Of a DNA stretch of 64,000 bases, positions 39,710 through 47,917 are shown one piece after another. Origin of the DNA: Hellea sp. (GTDB lineage Bacteria > Pseudomonadota > Alphaproteobacteria > Caulobacterales > Maricaulaceae). The position numbers and the translations under genes were made by a program. The stretch lies in NCBI GenBank assembly GCA_013002305.1, contig JABDKG010000053.1, positions 62,001 through 126,000 on the forward strand, given 5' to 3'. Each line of letters begins with the position of its first letter. Within the stretch, counting starts at the first letter, position 1. The notes under the pieces were generated by a model. That model was not told where the DNA came from and ran no database searches. It was given only the letters and a program-made list of their open reading frames with translations.

Positions 39710-40617
39710 TAAGCGCTCCGGCGACGGCGTCGTGCGCCTCTTGCGCCGCGTCCGCCCTCTTCGCCAGCTGCAGGTACTGGACGGTAATATTTGATCCAAT
39801 TACCGCAATTCGCGTCATTATTATTAAGAACGTCTGCGGCCCGAACGGCTGGCACCAAACCCTCATGGAGTGGATTGACAATCGCAGACGTCATACCGGC
39901 GCAGGCCAGCATGGGAAGGAAGGCGTTGTTGATCGCATGCCGATTAGGAAGACCGAAAGCGACGTTTGACGCGCCGCAGGTCGTATTGACACCTAGTTCA
40001 TTTCTAAGGCGCCCGACAAGTTTGAAAACGTCAGTACCCGCCGAGCCGATCGCGCCAATAGGCATAACAAGCGGATCAACGACGATGTCTTCGGGCTTAA
40101 TGCCGTAGTCAGAGGCCCGGTTGACGATGCGCTTAGCGACTTCGAAACGGACGTTTGGATCTTCTGAAATGCCGGTATCATCGTTTGAAATGGCAACAAC
40201 TGCGCAATCATATTTTGCCACTAACGGCAGAACCCGTTCCATGACTTCTTCTTCAGCAGTCGTCGAATTCACGAGTGGACGGCCCTTATAAACCGATAGG
40301 CCAGATTCAAGCGCTTCGATAATCGAACTATCAATACACAATGGAACGTCTGTAAGGTTTTGAATTAAGGGAATTACTTCGGCCATTATGGCAGGTTCAT
40401 CCGCAAGTGGGACACCGACATTGACGTCGAGTATCTGAGCGCCGGCCTCAACTTGGGCCAGAGCTTCTTTTTTGACGCGCCAGTAATTGCGCTCTTTGAG
40501 TTCCTTGGAAAAGAGCTTGCGGCCGGTTGGATTGATCCGCTCGCCAATCATGGCGAAAGGTTGGTCAAAGCCGATAACGACTTCTTTGCTTGCTGAGGTT
40601 AAAACTGTTCGGGCCAT
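39709..40617 (-). CDS. Methylcorrinoid:tetrahydrofolate methyltransferase (MtgA/AcsE-like pterin-binding)
   Basis: This DHPS-type TIM barrel moves methyl groups between a corrinoid protein and THF. Motifs are AMIGERINPTGRKLFSKEL, GAQILDVNVGVPLADE, PLCIDSSIIEALESGL and CGASNVAFGLPNRHAIN, matching MtgA, AcsE and MtvA proteins and the pterin domain of MetH. AGGA lies upstream of the ATG at 40617. It has 302 residues against 260-300 for the family. The excess is a C-terminal extension ending GGRGARGARRRRRSA, a basic tail of the kind seen in three other methyl-transfer proteins here. Between the corrinoid protein and MetF it would deliver methyl-THF. Confidence 0.92.
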   Translation of the reverse strand: MARTVLTSASKEVVIGFDQPFAMIGERINPTGRKLFSKELKERNYWRVKKEALAQVEAGAQILDVNVGVPLADEPAIMAEVIPLIQNLTDVPLCIDSSIIEALESGLSVYKGRPLVNSTTAEEEVMERVLPLVAKYDCAVVAISNDDTGISEDPNVRFEVAKRIVNRASDYGIKPEDIVVDPLVMPIGAIGSAGTDVFKLVGRLRNELGVNTTCGASNVAFGLPNRHAINNAFLPMLACAGMTSAIVNPLHEGLVPAVRAADVLNNNDANCGNWIKYYRPVPAAGEEGGRGARGARRRRRSA

Positions 40618-40626
40618 AAAATTTTC

Positions 40627-41664
40627 CTATGTAATGGCTGCTATATTTGCAAATGACTGTTCGGGCGCCCAGGGTTTACGGTCGCCGAGCACACCGGAGC
40701 ACTTGACGACATCACCGACCCATTTTTCCTGACGGTAAGCCATGACATGGACTCCGGCGACTCCGTCAATTTCTTTGACCTGTTGCATAATCTCGGCGCA
40801 TATTTTGCGGCCTTCAAGTTTGGGCTTTTCGGATTGCTCGAGACGCCTCACAAGCTCATCCGGAATATGGACGCCCGGCACATTGCTGCGCATCCATGTG
40901 GCGGTTTTAGCTGAGGGCAACACGCCTGCCCCGATAATGATATAGGCTTTTTCCGTTAGGCCGAGATCACGAGCTTTAGCCATAAAGTCCTTGAGCATCG
41001 GAATATCAAAACAATATTGAGACTGAATAAATTCTGCACCTGAATCGATTTTTTTGGCGAGTTGATCAGCACGATTGGCAATAGGCGGCACAAACGGATT
41101 AATCGATGACCCGATCATCATACGCGGGGCGAGATCGAGTTTGCGACCTGAGAGAAATTGGCTGTCATCCCGCATGATTTTAATGGTTTGAGCCAGAGAT
41201 ATTGAATCCAGATCAAAAACGGGTTTAGCTTCCGGATGATCCCCGGCCCCTACGTCATCTCCGGAAAGACACAGAACGCTACAAACGCCTAGCGCAGCTG
41301 CGCCAAGCGTATCGCCCTGGATAGAAATCCTGTTTCGGTCTCGGCAGGAAACCTGCAAAATCGGAGAATATCCAGCGCGGGTCAGGATCGCGCAAACGGC
41401 AAGGCTCGACATATGGCAATGGGCGCCCGATCCGTCTGTGGCGTTAATCGCGTCGACATATCCGTCAAATAAAGACGCACGCCTTAGAACCTCTGTGGGA
41501 TCAGCTGAATCCGGAGGCGCTATCTCTGTGGTGACGGCGAATTGCCCGGCCCGCAATACTTGCTCGAACCGCCCATGAGAGACATGTCCTTCAAGACGGG
41601 GAAGTGGATCGCCCGGGTTGGTGCCGACTTTTGCCGGATTGCGCGGTACTTCAATGTCTATCAC
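40627..41664 (-). CDS. metF: Methylenetetrahydrofolate reductase
   Basis: This FAD TIM-barrel enzyme interconverts methylene-THF and methyl-THF. Visible blocks are FAVTTEIAPPDSADPTEVLRRA, DAINATDGSGAHCHMSSLAVCAIL, LCLSGDDVGAGDHPEAKPVFDLDS and GAEFIQSQYCFDI. The track begins at a GTG at 41685, but the GTG at 41664 (VIDIEVPRNPAKVG) has GGAGAAGG just in front and overlaps the metV-like stop by 14 bases; I use it, giving 345 residues. The MetF-MetV pairing is that of acetogens and methylotrophs. In this operon it is expected to run towards methylene-THF, oxidising methyl groups. Confidence 0.92.
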   Translation of the reverse strand: MIDIEVPRNPAKVGTNPGDPLPRLEGHVSHGRFEQVLRAGQFAVTTEIAPPDSADPTEVLRRASLFDGYVDAINATDGSGAHCHMSSLAVCAILTRAGYSPILQVSCRDRNRISIQGDTLGAAALGVCSVLCLSGDDVGAGDHPEAKPVFDLDSISLAQTIKIMRDDSQFLSGRKLDLAPRMMIGSSINPFVPPIANRADQLAKKIDSGAEFIQSQYCFDIPMLKDFMAKARDLGLTEKAYIIIGAGVLPSAKTATWMRSNVPGVHIPDELVRRLEQSEKPKLEGRKICAEIMQQVKEIDGVAGVHVMAYRQEKWVGDVVKCSGVLGDRKPWAPEQSFANIAAIT

Positions 41665-42121
41665 TGACCTTCTCCGCAATTTCACCGCGCGCTATGCGGA
41701 GCCAGGTTGATTTCCCTTGATCGCGATGATCAATGGCAAACTCAATATCTTTGATATCGTCCCCGAATTTCATTCGTGCCGCGCCGTCCCAGGCCTGCAC
41801 CCAAACACATTTCATTTCCGGTTTAACTTCACACATACCGTCGGCACGTACGCCTCCACAGGGGCCGTTTCGGATGGTCTTAGGGCAATTCATTGGGCAG
41901 CTCATACCGGTCTTGGACAAGGCACAATTCCCGCACATTTTGCAATCAAACAGAAATCCTTTTAGACCAGATTCCATGGCTGTAATTGGCCGATCAAGTT
42001 TTTTCCCAAACACCTTATTGACGCCTCTCAGCGTACCAACAATCGCTGGATTAACGGAATGGTAGAGCCGCTCGAAAAAGCGCGAATGCTTCACGGCGAA
42101 GAGGCGAACTCTATAAGACAT
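41651..42121 (-). CDS. MetV-like Cys-rich protein (MTHFR C-terminal domain)
   Basis: This 156-residue member of the methylenetetrahydrofolate reductase C-terminal family is known as MetV in acetogens, where it partners MetF. Eight cysteines occur between residues 60 and 105 (CKMCGNC, SCPMNCPK, GPCGGV, MCEV, KCVW), enough for a zinc site or an iron-sulfur cluster. A helical region precedes them. It overlaps the DUF1638 gene by 11 bases and metF by 14, so the three are tightly coupled. The physiological electron partner of MetFV in an aerobe is unclear; no RnfC2, HdrA or ferredoxin gene lies in the operon. Confidence 0.85.
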   Translation of the reverse strand: MSYRVRLFAVKHSRFFERLYHSVNPAIVGTLRGVNKVFGKKLDRPITAMESGLKGFLFDCKMCGNCALSKTGMSCPMNCPKTIRNGPCGGVRADGMCEVKPEMKCVWVQAWDGAARMKFGDDIKDIEFAIDHRDQGKSTWLRIARGEIAEKVSDRH

Positions 42122-42734
42122 GGGTTAGCCCCTCACCTTTTTCGACAGAGTCTATTGCGCCCGCCATAAGACCATATCCAACCTGACGTTCTTCATATTC
42201 AAGTTCCAGAAAATCGGCGACTTCGCGGGCTTGTAGTGTCAGTCCCAATTCTGGATCTTGCACCAGATAAATCAGCCGCTTGTAATGCTCGAAATACATT
42301 TCTTTGAGATTGGGATAGCGATCAATGCCGAAGCCTTTGACGATCAGCGTTTGGAAGTGCCGGACGAGATAATCGGTTAAAAAGAAACTGCCGAGCTCTT
42401 CTTCCATCATGGCGTCAAAGTTTTCGAGACCGGCAAAAAATGCATAGCAATGAGCACCGGGCAAACGGCGCGCTTTCGGATAGCGCTTTAAAAAGCGATC
42501 CATACCACCGCCGGTTCCGCAGTCCCCATACCCGATCAGGATCTCATCATAATTATCATAAATGCCAGCGAGCTCCTTTTCGAGCCCGGGCACAATTTTA
42601 TTTGGAAAATTATGATAGCTGGCTGGCAGGCATTGCAAATCGAAATCTGCGCCGACTTGCTTTTGAAGCACGAGAATTTCTTTGGCAAGCGCTCCGCAAG
42701 CCAGGACTAAGGTCTTATGCGACGTAGCCCCCAT
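42111..42734 (-). CDS. DUF1638 protein in corrinoid operon
   Basis: This 207-residue cytosolic protein of a family without known function often lies near methyltransferase and corrinoid genes. Conserved-looking blocks are LVLACGALAKEILVL, LQCLPASYHNFPNKIVPGLEKEL, ILIGYGDCGTGGGMDRFL and GAHCYAFFAG, giving four cysteines (13, 35, 72, 96) and a glycine-rich turn. The pattern looks like a metal or corrinoid-handling protein, but that is a guess. It is directly between the corrinoid protein (four-base gap) and the metV-like gene (overlap), the strongest hint that it serves corrinoid methylation, loading or repair. Confidence 0.85.
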   Translation of the reverse strand: MGATSHKTLVLACGALAKEILVLQKQVGADFDLQCLPASYHNFPNKIVPGLEKELAGIYDNYDEILIGYGDCGTGGGMDRFLKRYPKARRLPGAHCYAFFAGLENFDAMMEEELGSFFLTDYLVRHFQTLIVKGFGIDRYPNLKEMYFEHYKRLIYLVQDPELGLTLQAREVADFLELEYEERQVGYGLMAGAIDSVEKGEGLTHVL

Positions 42735-42738
42735 ATCA

Positions 42739-43428
42739 CTACCGATTCTTTCCCATAATGGCTTTCGCCAGTTCCGAGCTCATCGCCGCATCGCGTCCAT
42801 AAGTATGGGCGTTGATCGCATCGGCAAATTCTTGATTAAGCGGCGCGCCGCCAACCATAACCGGGAGCTCTTTGAGGATGTTTCGCTTATCAAGCTCTTC
42901 GATCACGACGCCCATATATGGCATGGTTGTTGTCAGCAGCGCAGACATACCCATAATATCAGGCTTGTGCGTATCAATTGCTTCGAGGAATTCATCAACA
43001 GAGGTATTGATCCCAAGATCGAAGACTTCAAACCCTGCACCCTCAAGCATCATACCGACAAGGTTTTTCCCTATATCGTGAATATCGCCTTTCACTGTAC
43101 CAATAACAAACTTTCCGGTGCTGGCGCTGTTTTCGCTCTGGGCGAGGATTGGCCGCAACAGCCCCATTCCGCCTTTCATAGCGTTAGCAGATTGGAGCAC
43201 TTCCGGGACAAAAAGAATACCGTCGCGGAAATCAATACCTACGATCCGCATACCTTCGACAAGCGCATCATTCAAAACCATATTGGCATCCCAACCCCGA
43301 TCGAGGAGGATTTGAGTGCCTTCCGTGACTTCTTCAATCAAACCATCGTAAAGGTCGTCTTGCATCTGCTCGACGAGCTCATTGTCGTTAAGATCTTTTA
43401 GAATGATTTCTTCTTCTTGATCACTCAT
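42739..43428 (-). CDS. Methyl-accepting corrinoid protein (MtgC/MtbC-like)
   Basis: This two-domain cobalamin protein carries methyl groups from the MttB-like enzyme to the methyl-THF methyltransferase. An N-terminal four-helix cap covers residues 20 to about 95 (DLYDGLIEEVTEGTQILLDRGWDANMVLNDALVEGMRIVG, then FVPEVLQSANAMKGGM). The Rossmann B12-binding domain has D115-x-H117-x-x-G120 (GDIHDIGKNLV), with His 117 as lower cobalt ligand, and GMSALLTTT and VGGAPLN for the nucleotide tail. It has 229 residues against 210-220 usual; a short acidic leader precedes the cap. CAGGAG precedes the ATG by about six bases. It is second in the operon, after fhs. Confidence 0.93.
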   Translation of the reverse strand: MSDQEEEIILKDLNDNELVEQMQDDLYDGLIEEVTEGTQILLDRGWDANMVLNDALVEGMRIVGIDFRDGILFVPEVLQSANAMKGGMGLLRPILAQSENSASTGKFVIGTVKGDIHDIGKNLVGMMLEGAGFEVFDLGINTSVDEFLEAIDTHKPDIMGMSALLTTTMPYMGVVIEELDKRNILKELPVMVGGAPLNQEFADAINAHTYGRDAAMSSELAKAIMGKNR

Positions 43429-43449
43429 AACTAACTCCTGATCTATTGC

Positions 43450-45150
43450 CTACGCCAATCCGACGATTTGGCCATCTTCGTCAAGCCCGATATCAAGGGC
43501 CGCTGGGTGCCTCGGCAAGCCCGGCATACGCATAATAGTTCCGCAGATCGCGACTACAAATCCCGCGCCGGCATTGAGCGTCGCTTCGCGTACTTCGACC
43601 GTATGACCTGAGGTCGCGCCCAGTTTTTTTGGGTCCGTCGAGAAGCTAGATTGTGTTTTCGCTATACAAATTGGCAAATGGCCAAAGCCCATTTTTTCGA
43701 TCTTCTTGATCGCGCTAGAGGCCTCACCCGTAAATACAATATTTTCGGCTCGGTATATCTCAGTGGCAACTGCCTCAACCTTACTCTTAAGTGACATGTC
43801 GTCGGAATACATCAAAGTCACTTTAGGCTTTTTACCATCCAATATGGCCTTAACAGAAACGGCCAGACCTTTCGCGCCCTCGCCGCCCTCTGCCCAGTGC
43901 TTGGATAAACACATTTCAACTCCTTCGGCATCACAGATTCTTTGAATTTCTTCCACTTCGTCAACAGTGTCATGAATGAAATGGTTAAGTGCCACAATTG
44001 GCTGAAGACCAAACTTTTTCAAATTCTCTATATGACGCTGCAAGTTTACACCGCCGTCACGAACAGCTTTAGGGTTGGGAGCGCCTAAATCAGATTTAGC
44101 AATACCGCCCTGCATTTTCATAGCGCGTACTGTTGCAACGAGAACAACCACGTCTGGCCGCAAACCAGACTGTCGACATTTGATATCCAGGAATTTTTCA
44201 GCGCCAAGATCAGCCCCAAAACCGGCTTCGGTCACGACAACATCCGCCATTTTAAGTGCTGTCTGCGTTGCAACGACTGAGTTGCAGCCATGAGCAATAT
44301 TCGCAAATGGTCCACCATGGATAAATGCCATATTATGCTCGATGGACTGGACGAGGTTGGGCTGGAATGCGTCTTTCAACAAAACGGTTACAGCACCCTC
44401 AGCACCAATATCACGGACAGTTACCGGTTTTTTGCTATAAGTTTGGCCGAGTATTATGTCGCCAATGCGTTTTTGCAGATCTTTTAGGTCTGTTGCTAGG
44501 CAGAAAATCGCCATAATTTCAGAGGCAACCGTAATGTCAAATCCATCTTCTCGGACGACACCCTGAGTTGGGCCGCCCATACCGATCACAATATTTCGCA
44601 AAACACGGTCATTCATGTCGACGACGCGGCGCCATGTGATGCGTCGAGGATCAATATCAAGCGCATTTCCCCATTGAATATGATTATCGAGCATTGCTGA
44701 AATCAGAGAATGTGCGGACGTGATGGCGTGGAAATCGCCATTGAAATGAAGGTTAATGTCTTCCATCGGAATAACTTGAGCACGACCGCCGCCAGCTGCT
44801 CCGCCCTTCATCCCAAAGCAAGGACCCAAAGACGGTTCTCTCAGGCAAACCATGGATTTTACACCGATCATGTTTAGACCATCGTTCAGCCCAACACTTG
44901 TTGTGGTTTTGCCCTCACCGGCCGGAGTCGGAGTTACGGCCGTAACGAGGACGAGCTTGCCATTGGGTTTGTCGGCCAACGAATTGATATATTCAAGGGA
45001 AAGCTTGGCTTTATAATGCCCAAACGGAACCAAAGCTTCTGCCGGGATTCCTAGTTTTTCTTCAGCGAGCGGCAAAAGTGGCTTCATGGTTGCTGCACGG
45101 GCAATTTCAATGTCAGGCGCGCCAGGTGCTGGAAGATCTTGTTGAGTCAC
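43450..45150 (-). CDS. fhs: Formate-tetrahydrofolate ligase
   Basis: It interconverts formate plus THF plus ATP with 10-formyl-THF. The P-loop [14 protein letters not shown] and the blocks [41 protein letters not shown] and [17 protein letters not shown] are typical. It has 566 residues, normal length. It is the first gene of the corrinoid operon, facing a 236-base promoter region shared with dddP. Run in reverse it would conserve ATP while releasing formate, which FdsGBA, encoded 4 kb away, then oxidises. That direction is an inference from the gene set, since no purine or glycine cleavage genes are adjacent. Confidence 0.96.
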   Translation of the reverse strand: MTQQDLPAPGAPDIEIARAATMKPLLPLAEEKLGIPAEALVPFGHYKAKLSLEYINSLADKPNGKLVLVTAVTPTPAGEGKTTTSVGLNDGLNMIGVKSMVCLREPSLGPCFGMKGGAAGGGRAQVIPMEDINLHFNGDFHAITSAHSLISAMLDNHIQWGNALDIDPRRITWRRVVDMNDRVLRNIVIGMGGPTQGVVREDGFDITVASEIMAIFCLATDLKDLQKRIGDIILGQTYSKKPVTVRDIGAEGAVTVLLKDAFQPNLVQSIEHNMAFIHGGPFANIAHGCNSVVATQTALKMADVVVTEAGFGADLGAEKFLDIKCRQSGLRPDVVVLVATVRAMKMQGGIAKSDLGAPNPKAVRDGGVNLQRHIENLKKFGLQPIVALNHFIHDTVDEVEEIQRICDAEGVEMCLSKHWAEGGEGAKGLAVSVKAILDGKKPKVTLMYSDDMSLKSKVEAVATEIYRAENIVFTGEASSAIKKIEKMGFGHLPICIAKTQSSFSTDPKKLGATSGHTVEVREATLNAGAGFVVAICGTIMRMPGLPRHPAALDIGLDEDGQIVGLA

Positions 45151-45208
45151 TTTTTTCCCTTAATTTTACAGACGTTGCTAGGCAAATTAGCTCTTATGTT
45201 CTACAATA

Positions 45209-45237
45209 AATACGACGCATTTTAGCACTAATACGAC
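45209..45237. promoter_or_regulatory. Tandem AATACGAC repeats 21 bp apart in the fhs/dddP divergent region
   Basis: AATACGAC occurs at 45209-45216 and 45230-45237, start to start 21 bases, two helical turns, on the same strand and 59-87 bases upstream of the fhs start. That spacing is what AraC-type activators use for adjacent half-sites, and an AraC/GlxA-type regulator is encoded 1.7 kb away. Both the operator and its protein are inferred. Confidence 0.45.
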
Positions 45238-45386
45238 ATCACGTTCTTAGTCAGAATAGCATGAATATTGAGAATTTCTCTCATTTTGCCCTAATGGATA
45301 GGATAATTTATAGCCATAATCTCAAAACCAATAGAGACGATCGACAAAAATCATGCCAGCAAGTCACTATATTGGACGCAAAAGTC

Positions 45387-46676
45387 ATGACCAAAATTAC
45401 TCCGCTTAGCCGCCAAGGCGATCACATTAGTCATTATGACCCTAATGAGGTGTTTGTGACGCCAGTTATGACAAGCCGGCTTCTGGACTTAGGCTATGTG
45501 CTTCCCAATTTAGAGAACATTCGGTGCTACAGACGGGCTCGGATATTGGCTGAGATGGAGAAACGGAAAGTCGATGCGCTGCTCCTATTTGATCCCCTCA
45601 ATATCCGATATGCTACTGACAGCTCCAATATGCAGCTATGGACGTCACATAATCTAGCGCGCGCCGTGCTGGTGACTATTGACGGCCATGTGATCTTTTG
45701 GGATTTCGCAAAATGCCAACACATGGCTGAGCATCTCCACCGGATCAATGAAGTCAGAACAGTAGCAGGTTCATTCTATTTTGAATTTGGTGATTCATCA
45801 GAAAAGCAGGCCAAATCATTCTGTCAGGAAGTTCGAGACGCTCTTTTGCAGCGCAATATTTCGGGGCCTATTGGAATAGACCGTATGGATACAGATATAG
45901 CAAAAGCGTTCTTTGAGACAGGCCTCAAAATCGTCGCTGGGCAAACGGTGATGGAACATGCCCGCGTCATAAAATCTGCTGATGAAATCCTTGCCATGCG
46001 CTGTGCTGTAGCCGGATGCAAAATGGCCATGGCGGAAATGGAAAAAGTCATGCAGCCGGGCATGGCCGAGGTAGAGCTCTGGTCTGTACTTCACAAAGAA
46101 AACATTGCTCAGGGCGGCGAATGGATCGAAACCCGTCTTCTATCCTCTGGTCCGCGAACCAATCCATGGATGAGAGAGGCCAGCGGCCGGATAATGAAGG
46201 CGGGTGAAATCATGGCATTCGATACGGACTTAATCGGTCTTTTTGGAATATGCGTTGATACATCACGCACTTGGTTGGTAGGCGATATTGATGCAAATGC
46301 CGCGCAAATCGAGATGTACCAAATTGCGCACGAACACATAGAGACCAATCAATCGCTGCTTGCACCTGGAGTGCCAATGCGTGACCTGACATTTAAAGGC
46401 CATGTCCTGCCCGGTGCTTACCAGGCCAAGAAATATTGCGTGAAAATGCACGGCGTTGGCTTATGCGACGAGTTTCCGAGTATTTATTACCCGGACAATT
46501 ACATTGAGGGTGCTTTTGACTACCACCTCGAGCCTGGCATGGTTCTATGCGTCGAGGCCTATGTCGGAAAAGATGACGGTATTGAGGGCATAAAACTTGA
46601 AAATCAGGTGCTGGTAACAGATACGGGCTTTGAAAATCTCACAACCTACCCATATGATGAACGACTTTTAGGTTAA
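45387..46676 (+). CDS. dddP: DMSP lyase DddP (M24 metallopeptidase fold)
   Basis: This homologue of the enzyme that splits dimethylsulfoniopropionate to DMS and acrylate has lost peptidase function. Stretches close to known DddP sequence are LFDPLNIRYATDSSNMQLW, GGEWIETRLLSSGPRTNPW, FDTDLIGLFGICVDTSRTW, MHGVGLCDE and YHLEPGMVLCVEA, ending ENLTTYPYDERLLG. Six metal ligands are kept: Asp, Asp and Asp in FDTDLIG...CVDTS, His in KMHGVG, Glu in CVEAYVG and Glu in KLENQVL. The ATG at 45387 (MTKITPLSRQ, 429 residues) fits family length; the ORF starts at 45261 and no start has a clear ribosome site. It is followed after five bases by the DUF1289 gene. Confidence 0.9.
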   Translation: MTKITPLSRQGDHISHYDPNEVFVTPVMTSRLLDLGYVLPNLENIRCYRRARILAEMEKRKVDALLLFDPLNIRYATDSSNMQLWTSHNLARAVLVTIDGHVIFWDFAKCQHMAEHLHRINEVRTVAGSFYFEFGDSSEKQAKSFCQEVRDALLQRNISGPIGIDRMDTDIAKAFFETGLKIVAGQTVMEHARVIKSADEILAMRCAVAGCKMAMAEMEKVMQPGMAEVELWSVLHKENIAQGGEWIETRLLSSGPRTNPWMREASGRIMKAGEIMAFDTDLIGLFGICVDTSRTWLVGDIDANAAQIEMYQIAHEHIETNQSLLAPGVPMRDLTFKGHVLPGAYQAKKYCVKMHGVGLCDEFPSIYYPDNYIEGAFDYHLEPGMVLCVEAYVGKDDGIEGIKLENQVLVTDTGFENLTTYPYDERLLG

Positions 46677-46681
46677 ACGAC

Positions 46682-46951
46682 ATGAAAAAAGAAGATTTAG
46701 ACCTATCCAATTTTGAACCGATGGACAGTCCATGTCAGTTGATCTGTTCGGTTGAGAAAGAAAGCAATCGCTGCTTTGGTTGTGGTCGTTCGCGCGATGA
46801 AATTGCACGCTGGACGCTGTACTCTAAAGAAGATCGCGACGAGATTTTGGCGCAATTGCCAGAGCGTATGCCGCCGCTGCGGGCGATTCTCGAGCAACGA
46901 CGAAAGAAACGCCGGGTCAACAAAAGAAAACGAAGCTCGGCCTCCGATTAG
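46682..46951 (+). CDS. DUF1289 small zinc-ribbon-like protein
   Basis: This 89-residue protein has the DUF1289 core SPCQLICSVEKESNRCFGCGRSRDEIARWTLYSKEDRDEI, with four cysteines (C-x3-C...C-x2-C) suited to one metal ion, and a very basic C-terminal tail (RRKKRRVNKRKRSS). The function of the family is not known. It starts five bases after dddP and its stop is directly followed by the GlxA-type regulator start, so the three form one transcript. Small DUF1289 genes often ride at the end of unrelated operons, so the association may mean little. Confidence 0.88.
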   Translation: MKKEDLDLSNFEPMDSPCQLICSVEKESNRCFGCGRSRDEIARWTLYSKEDRDEILAQLPERMPPLRAILEQRRKKRRVNKRKRSSASD

Positions 46952-47917
46952 ATGTTTGGCCGCCAGCCAATAGTTAAAACCCAGACCGTCGGGTTTTTAC
47001 TCACACCGCAATTTTCTATGATCGCTTTCACTGCGGCTATTGAGCCGCTACGGTTGGTTAATAGAATAGAACGGCGCGACGTTTTCAGATGGCAGCTTTA
47101 CTCAATCAACGGCGCTCAGGTTAAGGCCAGCAGTGACGTTGAATTTTCCGTAAACGCAAAACTTACGGAACGATGCGAACTTGATACTCTGTTCGTCTGT
47201 TCCGGCATTCGCACCTATGATCATCTCAATAAAGAAACATCGAATGTTCTACGGGCGCTCGCAAGGCGTGGTGTCCCGCTTGGGAGTATTTGCACCGGAA
47301 CCATTAATCTTGCCGAAGCGGGTGTTCTGAATGGATTTAAGTGCACGATCCACTGGGAAAGCATTGAGAGCCTGGCGGAGCGATACCCAAAACTCGATAT
47401 AACCTCATCATTGTTTGAGGTTGACCGCAATCGCTATACTTGCTCCGGCGGGTTGGCGGCAACCGATATGATGCTGCACTCCATCAAGCTGGACTATGGC
47501 AGAAAACTTGCCATGCGGGTGGCGGATCAGCTTCTTTACGTAGCGGGCCGAGAACCGGGTGAATTACAGCGTATGGAAATCGCAAAACGGATTGGCGTGA
47601 CACATCCAAAACTCCTCGCAGCTATTGGCCATATGGAGTTCAATCTTGAAGCGCCTTTATCGATTACGTCATTGGGTAAAGAAATCGGACTTTCACCGCG
47701 CCAATTAGAGCGACTGTTTAGCTCCGAATTATCGATTACACCGTCCCGATATTACGTCAATCTAAGGCTGGATCGTGCCCGCAATTTCTTAAGACAAACA
47801 CCGCTCAGCATCCAAGAAATAGCTGTCGCAACCGGATTTGGCTCCATGTCTTATTTTTCCAAATGCTACAAAATCCGATTTGGCCACGCCCCCAAACAAG
47901 AACGGCAAATTGCTTAA
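46952..47917 (+). CDS. GlxA family AraC-type regulator (GbdR/CdhR-like)
   Basis: This 321-residue transcription regulator has an N-terminal DJ-1/PfpI-like ligand domain (TVGFLLTPQFSMIAFTAAIEPLRLVN...LGSICTGTINLAEAGVLNGFKCTIHWES) without protease function. A C-terminal AraC double helix-turn-helix follows (LSITSLGKEIGLSPRQLERLFSSELSITPSRYYVNLRLDRARNFL, then IQEIAVATGFGSMSYFSKCYKIRFG). Glycine betaine, carnitine and choline catabolism activators GbdR and CdhR belong to this group, so it is the best local candidate to control the C1 operon across the divergent region. The inducer is not predictable from sequence. It begins one base after the DUF1289 stop. It converges on the MFS gene with a four-base stop overlap. 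Confidence 0.9.
   Translation: MFGRQPIVKTQTVGFLLTPQFSMIAFTAAIEPLRLVNRIERRDVFRWQLYSINGAQVKASSDVEFSVNAKLTERCELDTLFVCSGIRTYDHLNKETSNVLRALARRGVPLGSICTGTINLAEAGVLNGFKCTIHWESIESLAERYPKLDITSSLFEVDRNRYTCSGGLAATDMMLHSIKLDYGRKLAMRVADQLLYVAGREPGELQRMEIAKRIGVTHPKLLAAIGHMEFNLEAPLSITSLGKEIGLSPRQLERLFSSELSITPSRYYVNLRLDRARNFLRQTPLSIQEIAVATGFGSMSYFSKCYKIRFGHAPKQERQIA

Noticed and set aside
39710-39799. Arg-rich N-terminal extension of the GFA gene
   Set aside because: It is an out-of-frame reading of the methyltransferase 3' end. The GTG at 39709 has a ribosome site and fits the family length. This is separate from the genuine Arg-rich tail of the methyltransferase itself.
42682-43401. 239-residue plus-strand ORF opposite the corrinoid protein
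   Set aside because: It is a shadow of strong codon bias in the real gene. It has no domain and no ribosome site.
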